NCBI RefSeq assembly: GCF_033807715.1
Contig: NC_084597.1
Coordinates: 10,292,843-10,356,842, forward strand
Direction: 5' to 3'
Origin: Cololabis saira
Taxonomy: Eukaryota > Chordata > Actinopteri > Beloniformes > Belonidae
Length of the DNA stretch: 64,000 nt
The position numbers and the translations under genes are program-made. This document shows, in pieces, positions 1-9,885 of the stretch (positions are counted from its first letter, which is position 1; each line of letters opens with the position of its first letter). A model generated the notes under the pieces. The model was not told where the DNA came from. It did no database searches and was given only the letters and a program-made list of their open reading frames with translations.

Positions 1-199
1 CGAGAGGCATCACCGACCACGACCACAAGGAGCATTGCCACAGAGACCCCCCCAACCCGGACAGACCGGGGCAGACCCCACACAGAAGGTGGAGTCCCAC
101 CCCCAGCTACCCAGGCCTGAAGAACCCCCATGACGACACCCCCATGGGCAAAGCAGGCACACCTCCCAGTGTGGACGACCCCCCTGAGGAAACACTGGA
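1..199. other. GC-rich stretch without a gene
   Basis: C/G-rich sequence with no splice-bounded or homologous reading frame. It may be the remnant of an older repeat adjoining the LINE 3' end. I see no gene in it. Confidence 0.3.
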
Positions 200-394
200 G
201 CTAAAAACTAAAAGATTAAAAGAAAGTAAAAAATGCCTAAAATTGTAAAATTTTAGAGAAATCTATACAAAACTTAAGATGAATAATAAATAACATAAAA
301 TAAAAAGTCACTAAAATGGATTAAAGTTTTAAAAATAATAACAAAGCTAAAGAAGTAAACACAATAAATAGCTGAAAAGACTAGGTAAATGAGA

Positions 395-874
395 TCAGAT
401 AAAAGCCAAACTAAAAAGGTGTGTCTTGAGCCTCCTTTTAAAAATATCAACGTTCTCTGCGGCCCTGAGGTTCTCTGGCAGGCTGTTCCATAGATAAGGG
501 CCATAATGGCTGAATGCAGCCTCACCGTGGGTTTTGGTCCCGGTTCGGGAAATGGTTAAAAGGCCGGTGCCAGAGGACCTCAGGGTCCGTGAGGGTTGAT
601 ACGGTAAAAGCAGATCAGATAAATAAGATGGCCCAAGACCGTTAAGACACTTAAAAACCAGTAAAAGAACCTTAAAATCAATCCTGAAGCGGACGGGGAG
701 CCAATGCAGCGATTTTAAAACAGGTGTGATGTGCTCCCGCCCTCTGGTCCTCGTCAGCACGCGAGCGGCTGAATTCTGTAATAATTGTAGGTTCTTAATA
801 CTCTTTTTAGGAAGACCAGAGAGCAGAGCATTACAATAATCTAAACGACTACAGATAAAAGCATGCATCAGCAC
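395..874 (-). pseudogene. LINE ORF2 C-terminal region
   Basis: An open block of about 159 residues with the C-terminal motifs common to fish L2 LINEs: SRLDYCNALLSGLP, NSAARVLTRT, LHWLPV and LWNSLPENLR. It is separated from the RT core by a degraded stretch (about 880-1078) that still reads VKNLGVIFDSEL in another frame. It is followed by the A-rich 3' UTR. Confidence 0.8.
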
Positions 875-1372
875 CTCCGTGCTGGCCTGAGAGAGAAACG
901 GGCGGACTCTGGCTATGTTCTTAAGATGGTAAAAACCTATCTTCGTAATATTCTTTATGTGTAGAATAAAAGTGAGCTCAGAGTCAAAAATAACACCCAG
1001 GTTCTTTACACATTGCGAAGGTCTAAAATCTTGTAGTTTTGGTAAAAGTTTCTCTCTCTGGCCTTCAGGACCAATAACTAAAACCTCTGTTTTGTCCTGG
1101 TTGAGCTGTAGGAAATTATACAGTTAAAAAGGGCATCAAGTGGCCTTGTGTCATCAGGAGACACGGCGATGTACAGCTGTGTGTCATCAGCGTAGCTGTG
1201 GAAGCTGATGCCGTGTCTCCTGATGACGTCCCCCAAGGGAAGCATGTAGAGGTTAAAAAGAAGCTGACCTAAAATTGACCCTTGGGGGACCCCACACTTA
1301 ATTTCATGCATTCTGGAGGAACATGTATCCAAACTTGCAAAGAAAGATCGATCTGTGAGATAGGAGCGGAAC

Positions 1373-2954
1373 TATGGGCAGAAATATGTGCCACTAGAAA
1401 CTGAATTTGAATAATTTATATTTGAATTTGAATTGCTCAACTTGAATAATTTCATCAAAAAACTGAATCTGAATCTCATAATTTGAATTTGTATTGTTTA
1501 ATTTGAATCATTGCATTGAAAAACTGAATCTACATTCAGTTCTCACAATTCAAATTCAGTTCTTGCAATTCAATTTCAATTTTACTGTGCCAAACATCCG
1601 GGTCTTCCGCAGGAACAGCAATCGAGTGCAGATACAAAGTGTAGATTTATATCTTGCCGTTTTGTAGAAAAATTTCTGCTGAGTGTGTTAAGATTTGCGG
1701 TAACGGGTGAAGCCTGAATTATGGTCCTGCGTTAAATCGACGCAGAGCCTACGGCGTAGGGTACGGCGTAGCCTACGGCGTAGGGTACGCGGCGACGAGC
1801 ACGGTACGGTTGGTGTAACGCAGAACCATAAATCAGCCTTGACACGTGACGAGTGCGCGCAGGGAGGAGAGGGGGACAGAGGGGGTGAGGATCCAGGTCG
1901 CACCGCAACTGTTTTCACTGATCTATTTTTGGCTCTACCTCCTTTGTCATCATATTCACATTAATAACAACTGTTTATCAGAAATCCCACGTTTAAATAT
2001 CTTATTAAAGCAGTTTTTTTTTCTGTGTGTGTGTGTCTTTTTAACAGAGGTGTCAAAAGTATTCACATTCATTACTCAGGTAGAAGTTTAGATACTAGAG
2101 TTTAAAAATACTCCTGTTGAAGTATCATCTCAAGTTTTTTACTCAAGTAAAAGTATAAAAGTACTGTTTTCAATTCTACTTAAAGTATAAAAGTAAAAGT
2201 AATGTAAGGGGGAAAAAAGCCATTAAGGACAAAAGCCATTGAAAATGAATGCATCTTAGTATAATGCAAATATATTAAAGAACCATATATGTGTACTATT
2301 GAGCATTAACATGTGTTTCAGAGAGCAGAAGATATGATGACTAGTTGCCTATAAGTATTGTAATGGTGCAAAAAGTCAAACTTCAGAGGAATGTTATCTT
2401 TTATCCTAACCTTTATTGGAATGTACATCCAAGTTTAGTTGCAGGAATCTGAGGGAACGGATGTAAGAACAAAACTGGACAAGAACATCTGAGCCACAAC
2501 CACAACCAAATTCACTCTATCCGGATGGAGCAATTTAACTGGATAGTTTTTTTTAAAGGCCGAAATGAAATAGAGTAACGAGGCTGTTTTTAAAATGTAA
2601 GGCTGAGTGCGAGACCGGGGGGCTGGAATGTCCCCGGTCGGTCCTCAAGATGGCGCTGACAACAAAAAACGTCACGTGACTGATACCCGAGTTCTTTGAA
2701 TCTGCACTCGATTGCTGTTCCTCCAGAAGACCCGGATGTCTGGCACAGTAGAATTGAAATTGAATTGCAAGAACTGAATTGGAATTGTGAGAGCTGAATG
2801 TAGATTCAGTTTTTCAATGCAATGATTCAAATTAAACTATACAAATTCAAATTATGTGATTCAGATTCATTTTTTTAATGCAATTATTCAATTTGAGCAA
2901 TTCAAATATAAATGATTCAAATTCAGTTTCTAGTGGCACATATTTCTGCCCATA
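1373..2954. mobile_element. Fold-back DNA transposon with ~260-bp inverted ends, 6-bp target duplication
   Basis: Starts TATGGGCAGAAATATGTGCC and ends with the reverse complement. The inverted arms run inward for roughly 260 bases (to about 1640 and from about 2697), including a mirrored block around the CCGGGTCTTC sequence. The LINE sequence CGGAAC is present on both sides (1367-1372 and 2955-2960). No transposase frame. A 6-bp duplication fits few superfamilies (Dada-like is one), so I leave it unassigned. The interior holds a Harbinger-like MITE and another old repeat (about 2045-2260). Confidence 0.8.
1711..1839. mobile_element. Harbinger-like palindromic MITE (AGCCTGAATTATGG family)
   Basis: Short GC-rich element that begins AGCCTGAATTATGG and ends CCATAAATCAGCCT in inverse, with the core CTACGGCGTAGG repeated inside. 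Three-base duplications TGA flank it. Related copies are at 3802, 17763, 24759, 55361 and 58003. The 3-bp target duplication suggests PIF/Harbinger, but no transposase is present, so the superfamily is inferred. Confidence 0.65.
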
Positions 2955-3199
2955 CGGAACCAGTTAAAAACAGTACCAGAGAGGCCCACCAGGTGCTTCA
3001 GTCTGTTTAATAAAATGTGATGGTCTACTGCAGCCTTTCTCAACAGGGGTGTCGCGGCACCCTGGGGTGTCCCCTGACTGCTTTAGGGGTGTCGTCAAAA
3101 AATTACCTATTCTGACATTTCATATATAAATCTATGAATGCATACATAAATACATTATTTTTGCCTATGAATGAATAAATATATAAATAAATAAATAAG

Positions 3200-3800
3200 A
3201 TACCGTATTTTGATGACCATTAGGCGCATATAAACGTCTTTTTTTTTTTTTTAATGTGCAGCGCGCCCTGTAACGCAATGCGCCCATTGTATTATTGTAA
3301 GGCGGACGTAATTGAGGCCACCATGAGAAGTTAAACGTGTTAGAGACCATCATCATTAGAGACCAGCTGACTTTCGACATCCCGGTGAATCACACGGTGG
3401 AGAGGACGGGGACCAGCACGGTGGCGATACGCACAACGGGGTATGAGAATTCATCGTTCACTGTTTTGGTTGGTTGCCACGCTGATGGACAGAAATTATG
3501 GTGATTTTTAAAAGAAAGACTTTGCCTAAAGAGACTTTTCCAGCCGGAGTCATTATAAAGGCAATGAAAAGGGCTGGATGGATGAAGGGATGATGATGAG
3601 TGGCTGAGGCAGGTCTGTAAGGTGACCTGGTGGTTTCCACACATCACCATCGCTGTTGATCTGTGACTATGCGCGCCCGTCTCACAGACAATGTAAAGAA
3701 AGAAGTGAAAAATATGAACGCTGTGCTGGCTGTTATTCCAGGAGGTCTGACGAAGGAACTCCAACCGCTGGACGTCGGTGTGAACCGGCCATTCAATGTG
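3200..3800 (+). pseudogene. Pogo/Tigger-type transposase relic
   Basis: Plus-strand translation with frame changes resembles the DDE domain of pogo-family transposases: a TVAIRTTGYENSSFTVLVGC-like block near 3420-3480, an ADGQKL block, a GWMDE-like block near 3575 and a VIPGGLTKELQPLDVGVN-like block near 3735-3775. Sequence around 3203 resembles a pogo element end (ACCGTATTTTG). Many frame breaks. It lies wholly inside a hAT-ended element, so it was inserted there or captured. Confidence 0.65.
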
Positions 3801-3801
3801 A

Positions 3802-3892
3802 AGCCTGAATGATGGTTCCGCGTTAAATCGACGCAGAGCCTACGCCGTAGGGTACGGTGTAGGGTTACGCGGCGACGCGCACCGTACGTGCG
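3802..3892. mobile_element. Partial Harbinger-like MITE
   Basis: Begins AGCCTGAATGATGG after TGA and carries the CTACGCCGTAGGG core. The right terminus is not recognisable, so this copy is truncated or decayed. Confidence 0.5.
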
Positions 3893-4699
3893 CGTCATAT
3901 GCATTTACAGCGATGCAGTGTGGTTTTTAATTATATTTTACTCTGGGGTGTCGTGAGATTTTATTCACTTTTGAAAGGTGTCATGATTGAAAAAGGGTTG
4001 AGAAAGGCTGGTCTACTGTATCGAAGGCGGCACTAAGATCCAGTAGAACCAAGACTGTCAGTTTGCGGTTATCTAAATTGCACCTGATGTCATTTAAAAT
4101 CTTCAAAAGGGCTGTCTCTGTACTGTGGTTCATCCTAAAGCCAGACTGAAATTTCTCTAAAATATTGTTTCTTATTAAAAAATAATTTACTTGGTTGAAA
4201 ACCAGCTTTTCTAAAATCTTACTTAAAAAGGGTAGGTTGGATACAGGTCTGTAGTTATTAAAAATGCTGTGATCTAAATTGCTCTTCTTCAGAAGGGGCT
4301 TCACCACTGCCATTTTATAGGCAGCAGGGAAGACACCCGTCTGAAGAGAGCAATTTACTATATTTAAAATCTGTTCCTCAAAGAATTCATAAAATGTCTT
4401 TAAAAGTGATGTGGGAATAGGATCTAAAAGGCAGGTTGTTGGGTTTACCTGGGAGAAAACTTGACCAAGGGTCCTCGCATCAACCAGGGCAAAACTCTCC
4501 AGTGTTTCCTCGGATGAAAGCAACTGTCCAGATGGGTTAAAAATGACATTTTGATGTGGTAAAAGACTGGACCTAATGTTGTCAATTTTACTTCCAAAGT
4601 GGTCTGCAAAATCCTCACAAAGATTGTCTGTTGGTGGTTGTGAGGATCTTTTTTTTTTTTTTTTGTGAGGATTTCTTAAAATGTACATTGGTTAGAAGA

Positions 4700-5768
4700 T
4701 CAAAGGGGGAGAAAAGAAATTTAGGATTGTTTTTATTGTCTGTAATGAGTTTTGAGAAATGAGCAATTCTTGCCTGTTTGACGGTTTTATTGTAGGATTT
4801 GAGTTGTTCACGAAATATTTGATAATGTATTGTAAGTTTACTTTTTCTCCACCTTCTCTCAGCACTCCTGCATTTTCTTTTTGATTTTTTGACTTCCTCA
4901 GTTCTCCATGGGGGTGTAGGCTTAGTTTTTATGGTTTTTGTTAAAAGCGGAGCAACTGAGTTCAGAGTGGATTCCAGTTTCCTGTTAAAATTATCAACAA
5001 TAAAATCACATGATGCAGGTAAAACATCAGCAGGAGTGCTCTGTAAAATCTCAATAAAATTTGCAGCCACTTCAGAAGTTAGGTAGCGTTTCCTCACCGT
5101 TCTCATCGAGGCTTCCTGATGATTAAGACTGGTGATGTTAAAAAAAAAAAACGCGCAGTAATGGTCAGACACAGCCAGGGCGACAACAGAGGACACACCG
5201 GTGGACAGGCCATAGGTTATGACCAGGTCCAGGGTGTGTCCTCTGTTGTGAGTCGGCTGTGTGACATGTTGGGTAAAATCCATGCAGTTTAAAAGGTTTA
5301 AAAATTCTCTCGACAGTGGGTCGGAGGTATTGTCAATGTGTAGATTAAAATCACCAGTTATTAAAATTCTGTTGTAAGTGGTATGTATGATTGATAAAAG
5401 CTCAGAAAATTCACTGATAAAAACAGTGGAGTGATGGGGTGGTCTATAAACAGTTAAACAAAGAATAGGAGGACTGCTAAAAACAAAGGCAAGGTGTTCA
5501 AATGAGGAGTAGTTGTTAAAAGAGACCTCCTTTGCAGCTAATGTGTTTTTAAAAATTGAAGCTGTGCCGCTGTGCCGCCTCCCTTTCTAACACCCCGTGT
5601 AGTAAATAAAAAATTTAAATTTGGTGGAGAAGCCTGGATGAGGGAAAATGCAGCGTCCGTGCCAAGCCATTTCTCTGTTAAAAGAATACCATCAAGTTTA
5701 TGATTTACAATAAGATCATATAAAATAAAGGTTTTGTTTAAAAGAGAGCGCACGTTCAACACAGCCAA
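4700..5768 (-). pseudogene. LINE ORF2 endonuclease domain, frameshifted
   Basis: AP-endonuclease-like domain of the LINE. Visible blocks on the minus strand are LNVRSLLNKTFIL at the start, a TEKWL block (usually TETWL), GDFNLHID in the middle and SDHYCAF near the end, followed by the linker toward reverse transcriptase with KTKPTPPW. The frame changes at least once between 5540 and 5290. Cuts target DNA in live relatives; this copy cannot encode an intact protein. Confidence 0.75.
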
Positions 5769-5941
5769 GTTAATGTCTGTGTTGAACGTGCGCTCACGAC
5801 CACAACGTACCGGGTTGATAAAAACAAGATTGTCTCTGTTAAAACCAGTGGGTCTGTGGATCTGACGGGGAAAACGGGTGGTGACCAGGGGATGAATCGG
5901 TTGAGGATCTGGTGTGTGGGTGACGCCAGATGTAGCTGGCT

Positions 5942-7147
5942 TTATGGGGAAATTATCTGGTTATCTGTCACGCGGCCCCCCAGCCTGTTTGGGTGAACTC
6001 CGTCGGGCCTATAAAAAGAGGGACGGTTCCAGAAAAGATTAAAATTGTCGATAAAACCAATGTTAAGAGCTCTGCAGGTGTTCTGTAGCCAAGAACTTAG
6101 ATACAGCAGCCTGCTGAAGCGCAATGCTCCCCGAGACAGCGTTGGGAGGGGACCGCTAATAAAAATGGACTTCCCACAGTTTTTCAGGAAGGTGAACAGC
6201 TCATTAAAATCCTTTTTTTAAAAGTTCAGAGCGCGGTTTGGAGGAATCATTGGATCCCACATGAACAATGACGCGAGTAATGGTGGATGGAAGAGACTGC
6301 AGCAGAGCGGGGAGTTTACCCAGAATGACCGGGACTGTGGCTCCAGGGAAGCAATGTGTGGCTGCGTTGAAGAACCGAATATTCCGGATATTGAGTCTCC
6401 CACGATCAGTGTGGTTGGGGAGAAGAGGGGGCGAGGAGAAGAAAGTTGTGGGGACTCAAGGTTGGGGGATGCAAGGTCCCCGCTCAGTGCCCGGGTAGAC
6501 GGGTGAGGTGGTGAGGCTGTGGCCGCGGCATCAGACAAGGAATGGGGATTCCCTGCCGGCTCCGGACGAGGACGAGGAGGGCCCCCGGAGCGTCGGAGCA
6601 CCGCCTCTCTCAGGATTTCCCGCCGGGCAAAGGAGGTCGTGGGCCGGGATGAGGATGAGCGTCGCTGAGGCTCCTGGGTGTCGCCAGCTGACAGTGGAGG
6701 GGCTGTGATGTCGGCCGGCGCTGTTTTCGGGTGCAGAGGTGGAACCGCAGGTGATGGGACATCAGCCGGATGGACCGGATTTTCATCCGAAGACAAAGCC
6801 GTGTAGCGGTTGGAGAGGCTCAGGGGAGGAGGAGGAGAGGCGGCCCCGCCTGAGTGCTTCTTGCGGCCGCGAATCACCACTTCAGACCAGGGTGGTTCGC
6901 GGTTGGGTGTAGAGCAGGAGGAGGGCCGTGGACAGGTGGAAGGGTCCCAAACGGCTGTATCCAGAAGGGCCGCGCTAAATTCTGAAATCTTCCTGGACTG
7001 CCCGGCCGCCACCTCCATGACGCTGGAGAGCAGGGAGTCCTTGTTCTTCAGATCCTCGGAGAGTCATCTGACATTCTCCTCAAGGTCGGTGATCCTTTTG
7101 TTAGCTCGTGTTAGAAGTTTGTTTTCCTCACACGGCAGAGCTGGCAT
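5942..7147 (-). pseudogene. LINE ORF1: coiled coil plus SGNH-type esterase, broken
   Basis: The first ATG is at 7145-7147 and is followed by a heptad-like coiled coil (LLTRANKRITDLEEN, then LSEDLKNKDSLL) interrupted by an in-frame TGA near 7063. A proline- and serine-rich linker follows, then the esterase start motif LIVGDSI near 6400. The esterase end is at 6124-5942 with the block RPDGVHPN, which carries the Asp-x-x-His pair of SGNH hydrolases. The stretch between these blocks has lost frame. ORF1 proteins of this type coat LINE RNA, and the role of the esterase is not settled. Dead copy. Confidence 0.75.
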
Positions 7148-7879
7148 TGTGTTGTTGTAGCTGGGGAGAACAGAAAAAAGCTCTGGCAGCAAGGTGTGGG
7201 GTCCACAGCGTTGAGATGCAGGAGAAGTAGGATTGTATCCTTAAGGACAGCCTGAGGTACAGGCACTTACCGGCACGGGCCCAGTAAAGGGCCCGGTGAG
7301 ACGAAAAGGTATCCGGTAAGCTATCCGGTAAGCTAGGCGGTAGTGGTGAGATTTTTCCCACGCTGTCAAACGCTGCTGGTCTCGGCTGCGTTCACTGCTT
7401 CCGCGTTCACTGCTTCAGCGTTCTGCTTCCGCGTTCCTTAATTGAATTAAAGTCATTCAGAAATTGCCTACCCTGCCTTTACCTTTTACATGGAAATAAG
7501 CCTCCTCTTAAAATATTGTGCTTGCAGGATGAAATGAGCTGTTTGATCTTGGTAATTGAGATATAGGAGAGCGGTCAGTCAAAACAAGGAGAAGGATGAT
7601 AAAACTGCAGCAAAAGATCTGACAGCTGTGTTTTAAATCTGGAACAAATGAGTGCAAGGTGTCAAGTTTTGTAAAAGTGCAGGAAGGTGTGAGTACGAAA
7701 ATACAGAAAACTCAAAGCAATATGACTTGGAAATAGAAAATCACAAAAGTGAATAAGAAATTGTTTAAAGAAAATGTAATTTTCCTTCAGGGATTAATAA
7801 AGTACTGAACGGTAGTTCGGGAGGGGGGGGGGGGCGGTCCTCCCCCTCCCTGTTTTTATGGCATTAATCACATGCACTC
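7148..7879. other. LINE 5' flank, no gene
   Basis: The first 250-300 bases are probably the LINE 5' UTR (they contain the repeated heptamer-like GGTAAGCTATCC). The rest is AT-rich sequence without coding signal, ending in a G10 run near 7826. Confidence 0.4.
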
Positions 7880-8300
7880 AACACCAGGGGCGGGAGGGGG
7901 TCCCACATCACCTGCGTTCCCTTGCCGGCCTGGGATAGGTGGGTCGTGATGCCCGGGCCTGGCGGCGATCGCCGCGCAGCCTGGGGTGGCTTCTGGCGGT
8001 GCTGGCCACGTGTCCGGCCCGGACCGGGTGGCCGGGGATTGCCTGGGTCGCGGTCCGCCGCCGCAGGATCTCTGGCTGCTTCTTCCCGTGCCGTGGGGGC
8101 CCCGCCCGTGGGCCCCCTCGGCCTCCGCCGGGGGGGCTCGCAGGCGGTGGGTTGCCTCCCTCCCACCTCTCCCCTCTGTGGGGTTGCAGGTGGCCTGAGT
8201 TCCGGGTTCTTCCTTGTCGGCCTCTGGTCTCGCGGGTGGCGGGGTTGCTCCCCCCCTCCCCCACTATAGATACACTTCAGGTGGAGCTTTGTTTGGATTA
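7880..8300 (+). repeat. GC-rich dispersed repeat (copy 1 of 2)
   Basis: A GC-rich block that ends with TATAGATACACTTCAGGTGG and then runs into a microsatellite. The same 3' block is found inverted at 32040-32210, again next to a CA/GT microsatellite. Open frames through it on both strands reflect its base composition. Family not recognised. Confidence 0.55.
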
Positions 8301-8303
8301 TTA

Positions 8304-8800
8304 CACACACACACACATACATACATACATACATACATACATACATACATACATACATACATACATACATACATACATACATACATACATACATACATAC
8401 ATACATACATACATACATACATACATACATACATACATACATACATAGCTACATAGACATATACACACTCACGCACACATACACACACACACACATAGCC
8501 ACAAAGACACGTACACACACACACACACATATAGCCACTCAGTCACATACATATACGCACACATACACAGCCACACAAATACATACATACATACATACAT
8601 ACATACATACATACATACATACATACATACATACATACGTACATACATACATACATACATACATACATACATACATACATACACATAGCCACAAAGACAT
8701 GTACACACACACGCACGCACACACACAGCCACAAAGACATGTACACACACACGCACGCACATACACGCATACACACACATAGACATACACACTGGCTTGT
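8304..8800. repeat. CATA and CA microsatellites
   Basis: Two long CATA (ACAT) runs at about 8308-8447 and 8577-8692, separated and followed by CA-rich interrupted repeats. Reading frames of MYVC or THTYI repeats here are artefacts. Confidence 0.95.
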
Positions 8801-9319
8801 TCACCTGCATGTTTGCTCAAGGGTGCGAGGACCCTATTGTATCTGTAGTGTTATTCTTACAACCTACCTAAAGGAATTCCCTTCCCAGGACAGGCCATCC
8901 AAGTGAGCACCGCTACCTTCATGGCGCGGCTCTCCGACCTGGTAGCTGTGTTAGGAAGGGTTATACGAGGGGAACCAGGGAAGGCATTGAATATTGAAGG
9001 AGGTGTATTTATCATTATGTGCATGTGTGTATGAGGGATAAGTCTGTGAGCTGTGCCTCAGATCTACTCCTCAGTCATTGTCCTTGCTGTTATCAGCTCA
9101 GTATAGTTCTGATTCAGGTCCACAGGTGTCCTGAGGGGAAGGGGGGGGCTAATGGGAGCTGAGCGTCTGGTTTTCATTCATCCCTGGAGATTGTGACCAG
9201 ACCAGCCTGCCAAGCCGCTCTGTCAAGGAGCCATCAGCAGGAGTCAACAATTGCATTTGGGTCAGGCCAACTCCAGTAATTTTCCGTCTGACTTAAGTTC
9301 CTTCAAATAGGTGAATTTT

Positions 9320-9354
<35 letters not shown>

Positions 9355-9885
9355 ATTTTATTTATAGAGCGCTATTAAAGATCTCAAAGACGCTTCACAG
9401 ACACAAATATAAAACATCGAGAGCAGGAAAATAAAAAACTATAGGATAAAAGAGATAAGAGACCTCAACAGGCAAATCAATTACATATCTGAACTTGTTT
9501 CTGTGTGCTAAGAATATTAATGATATAGAATAGTTGTTTTTCTTCAATTTTCATGGTACAAAACAAGTAGATTAACATGAAACTTGATACGATTTATGAA
9601 GTTTTTATCTCACATTTTTGGCTTTCATGAACATATTTTCACAAGTCCAAGAAAAAACAAAAAGCAAAGCTGTACCTAAATAATAGGATTATTGGGCTCT
9701 AAAACACTGCAGTCAGGTTGTTGGGGGTTAAAAAGTGAGTATCCATGAGCATGTTAGTAAAGCAGTTACTGTATATATTCAGTAAAATAGAGATGAAAAT
9801 GTGAAGATGTGTGTTTAATTCAAGTGTGACGTAAATTCAGCTAACTTTTGTTTTTTTCTGTTTTGTTTTTTTTTTGTTTTACCAG
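8801..9885. other. Non-coding stretch with old repeats
   Basis: Contains a short piece of dispersed repeat R1 (GACCCTATTGTATCTGTAG at 8829) and an AAT trinucleotide run (9327-9352) followed by a fish-type ATTTATAGAGCGC repeat. No exon was recognised. Confidence 0.4.

Larger units (their letters stand above)
3031..4010. mobile_element. Non-autonomous hAT element, perfect 8-bp target duplication
   Basis: Ends CAGCCTTTCTCAAC and GTTGAGAAAGGCTG are perfect inverted repeats. GTCTACTG is present immediately outside at 3023-3030 and 4011-4018. Eight-base duplication and CAG termini are the hAT signature. The body is foreign to hAT: it contains a pogo-type transposase relic and a partial Harbinger-like MITE. 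Confidence 0.9.
1078..4688 (-). pseudogene. LINE reverse transcriptase, in three pieces
   Basis: N-terminal RT blocks lie at 4688-4019 (NNYRPVSNLPFLSKILEKL, then FQSGFR and LLDLSAAFDTVD). The next few codons are at 3030-2961, between the two insertions. Then 1372-1078 holds GVPQGSILGQLLF and SYADDTQLYI, the catalytic YADD. The split points coincide with the target duplications of the hAT (GTCTACTG) and fold-back (CGGAAC) elements. Downstream of YADD there is a small deletion with loss of frame near 1120. Confidence 0.85.
200..7147 (-). mobile_element. L2-like LINE retrotransposon, nearly full length, split by two DNA transposons
   Basis: Read on the minus strand this is one LINE in the expected order: ORF1 with coiled coil and esterase, apurinic-type endonuclease, reverse transcriptase with a YADD box, then the C-terminal region typical of fish L2 elements, then an A-rich 3' tail near 200-260. 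Two later insertions (1373-2954 and 3031-4010) interrupt the reverse transcriptase, and the RT reading resumes across both once each insertion and its target duplication are removed. Several frameshifts and stops make it inactive. ORF1 with an esterase domain is known in L2 and CR1 clade elements. The 5' end beyond the ORF1 start is not sharply visible. Confidence 0.85.

Noticed and set aside
6261..7160. Plus-strand frames over the LINE ORF1
   Set aside because: Antisense shadows of a GC-rich ORF1. The minus strand has the coiled coil and esterase motifs.
7864..8820. Frames of MYVC/THTYI repeats on both strands
   Set aside because: Translations of CATA and CA microsatellites, without any gene context.
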